Position numbers and translations under genes: made by a program
Part shown: in pieces, positions 62,653-64,000 of the stretch
Numbering within the stretch: position 1 is the first letter of the stretch
Layout of the letters: every line of letters begins with the position of its first letter
Notes under the pieces: generated by a model
Database searches by the model: none
Told to the model about the DNA's origin: nothing
Seen by the model: the letters and a program-made list of their open reading frames with translations, nothing else
Source: Micromonospora parathelypteridis
Lineage (GTDB): Bacteria > Actinomycetota > Actinomycetes > Mycobacteriales > Micromonosporaceae
Length of the DNA stretch: 64,000 nt
Direction of reading: 5' to 3'
NCBI RefSeq assembly: GCF_014201145.1
Contig: NZ_JACHDP010000001.1
Coordinates: 3,348,001-3,412,000, forward strand

Positions 62653-64000
62653 GTGGCGGAGTTGGAGCTGGTGGATGTGGTCGTGGTGGGGCTCGGCGTC
62701 GGCGGCGAGGAGGTGGCCGAGCGGCTCGCCGAGGCCGGCCTGAGCGTCGTCGGCATCGAACGGGACCTGGTCGGTGGGGAGTGCCCGTACTGGGGCTGCA
62801 TCCCGAGCAAGATGATGATCAGGGCCGCGAACGCGCTCGCCGAGGCCCGCCGGGTCGATGGGCTGGCCGGGACGGCGCAGGTCCAGCCGGACTGGGCGCC
62901 GGTGGCGAAGCGGATCCGCGAGGAGGCCACCGACACCTGGGACGACACGGTCGCGGCGGAGCGGTTCACCGGTAAGGGCGGCCGGCTCGTCCGAGGTAGC
63001 GGCCGGTTCGACGGTCCGGGCCGGGTCCGGGTCGGTGACCAGGTGTTCCAGGCTCGGCACGGGGTCGTGCTGGGCACCGGCTCCCGTCCTTCGGTGCCGC
63101 CGATCGACGGTCTGGCCGACACGCCGTACTGGACCAACCACCAGGCGATCGAGGTCGAGCAACTGCCGGAGTCGCTGCTGGTGCTCGGCGGCGGCGCGAT
63201 CGGCCTGGAGCTTGCCCAGGTCTTCGCCCGCTTCGGAGTGCGGGTCACCGTGGTGGAGGCGCTCGACCGGGTGCTGGCCGTCGAGGAGCCGGAGGCGTCC
63301 GACGTCGCCGCCGCGGCGCTGCGCGCCGACGGCGTGGAGATCCACACCGGGGTACGCGCCGAGCGGGTCGAGCACGACGGGACCCGGTTCACCCTGCACG
63401 GTGGCGGCGGGATGGAGTTCACCGCCGACCAGCTGCTCGTGGTGACCGGGCGCAAGGCGCACCTCGAAGAGCTGGGGTTGGACACGATCGGCGTGGACGC
63501 CGGGCAGCGCTTCCTGCCGGTCGACGACCGGTTGCACGTCACCGACCAGGTCTGGGCGGTCGGTGACCTGACCGGCGAGGGTGCCTTCACCCACATCGCC
63601 ATGTACCAGGCGGGGATCGTGATCGCCGACGTGCTGGCCCGCGCCCGGCAGGCGGAGGCGGGGGCGGACGCCAGCGGGACCTCCAGCGTGGTCGGCGGCG
63701 CGATGGGCGCGTCCAGCTCGCTGGCCTCCAGCGGGTCGAGCGGGTCGGCCGGCACCGTGCCGCGAGCCGACTACCGCGCGCTGCCCCGGGTGACGTTCAC
63801 CGATCCCGAGGTTGGTGCGGTCGGGCTCACCGAGCGGCAGGCCCGAGAGCGTGGCATCAACGTGCAGGTCGGTTTCACCAAGCTCGGCAGCTCGACCCGG
63901 GGCTGGATCCACCAGGTCGGCGACGACGGTTTCATCAAGGTCGTCGCGGACGCCGACCAGGGCGTGCTGATCGGTGCGACCTCGGTCGGCCCGGCTGGCG
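62653..64000 (+). CDS. Flavoprotein disulfide reductase, cut by window end
   Basis: At least 449 codons, C-terminus outside the window. Lpd/Mer-type reductase: FAD motif DVVVVGLGVGGEEVAERLAEAG, redox Cys pair in GGECPYWGCIPSK (Cys-x4-Cys), NAD(P) motif LVLGGGAIGLELAQVFARFG, second FAD segment VWAVGDLTGEGAFTHIA, then the start of the dimer domain (PRVTFTDPEVGAVGLTE). The Pro-Tyr-Trp inside the Cys pair differs from the usual Leu-Asn-Val. A 40-residue Ser/Gly/Ala-rich linker (about 335-375) separates the FAD and dimer domains. GTG 62653 lies 6 nt after GATGCT, leaderless. Substrate unknown. Confidence 0.88.
   Translation, partial: MAELELVDVVVVGLGVGGEEVAERLAEAGLSVVGIERDLVGGECPYWGCIPSKMMIRAANALAEARRVDGLAGTAQVQPDWAPVAKRIREEATDTWDDTVAAERFTGKGGRLVRGSGRFDGPGRVRVGDQVFQARHGVVLGTGSRPSVPPIDGLADTPYWTNHQAIEVEQLPESLLVLGGGAIGLELAQVFARFGVRVTVVEALDRVLAVEEPEASDVAAAALRADGVEIHTGVRAERVEHDGTRFTLHGGGGMEFTADQLLVVTGRKAHLEELGLDTIGVDAGQRFLPVDDRLHVTDQVWAVGDLTGEGAFTHIAMYQAGIVIADVLARARQAEAGADASGTSSVVGGAMGASSSLASSGSSGSAGTVPRADYRALPRVTFTDPEVGAVGLTERQARERGINVQVGFTKLGSSTRGWIHQVGDDGFIKVVADADQGVLIGATSVGPAG

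Overview
The window is chromosomal DNA from a very GC-rich actinobacterium, most likely a Micromonospora-type member of the Micromonosporaceae. The signs are many GTG starts, leaderless promoters with a TANNNT box 6-8 nt before the start codon, Streptomyces-like gene order around purF-purM-DUF3073-valine dehydrogenase-bldC, a tRNA-Glu-Asp-Phe cluster, and low-copy palindromes after genes. Coding density is high. No prophage, integrase, intact insertion sequence, rRNA or CRISPR array was seen.

Layout. 1-6.2 kb: a partial Pro/Ala-rich protein, a divergent diacylglycerol-kinase-like protein, purA, an AbiEi/DUF559 protein flanked by palindromes and preceded by two DnaA boxes, and purD. 6.2-8.4 kb: an IS630-like remnant, then an ECF sigma factor and a membrane-anchored partner. 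8.4-12.7 kb: acyl-CoA synthetase, acyl-CoA dehydrogenase, SCP2 protein and a divergent TetR regulator. 12.7-16 kb: a two-component system between two DedA genes. 16-20 kb: a tight four-gene operon encoding an NrtR-like Nudix regulator, a J-domain/pseudokinase, a vWA protein and a divergent PurA paralog. 20-23.6 kb: htdX-fabG4 divergent from fadA2, with an operator resembling the one beside the TetR gene. 23.7-30 kb: glycosyltransferase, large membrane protein, purB, YbjQ protein and secreted trypsin-like protease. 30.3-34.8 kb: purS-purQ-purL-comB. 34.9-40.4 kb: a Gly/Tyr-rich membrane protein, a sterol-carrier-like protein, purF and purM. 40.5-45 kb: a radical SAM/precursor RiPP pair of the cyclophane (AmcB/AmcA) type, DUF3073, valine/leucine dehydrogenase, a conserved unknown and bldC. 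45-53.3 kb: F420/PPOX oxidoreductase, methyltransferase, a small calcium-repeat protein, beta-oxidation enzymes, a substrate-binding lipoprotein whose two lobes are in swapped (circularly permuted) order, and several unknowns. 53.5-54 kb: three tRNA genes. 54-64 kb: polysaccharide deacetylase, a carotenoid operon (crtE-crtI-idi-litR) divergent from crtB-phr, a serine hydrolase and a truncated flavoprotein disulfide reductase.

How the genes work together. Purine biosynthesis dominates (purA, D, B, S, Q, L, F, M), spread over about 38 kb in separate transcription units. Fatty-acid and acyl-CoA metabolism appears in three blocks, two apparently sharing one TetR operator. The carotenoid block pairs pigment synthesis with a B12-type light regulator and photolyase, a photoprotection unit. 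The most unusual items are the NrtR/pseudokinase/vWA/PurA-like operon, whose PurA paralog has lost the aspartate-binding loop, and the circularly permuted binding protein.
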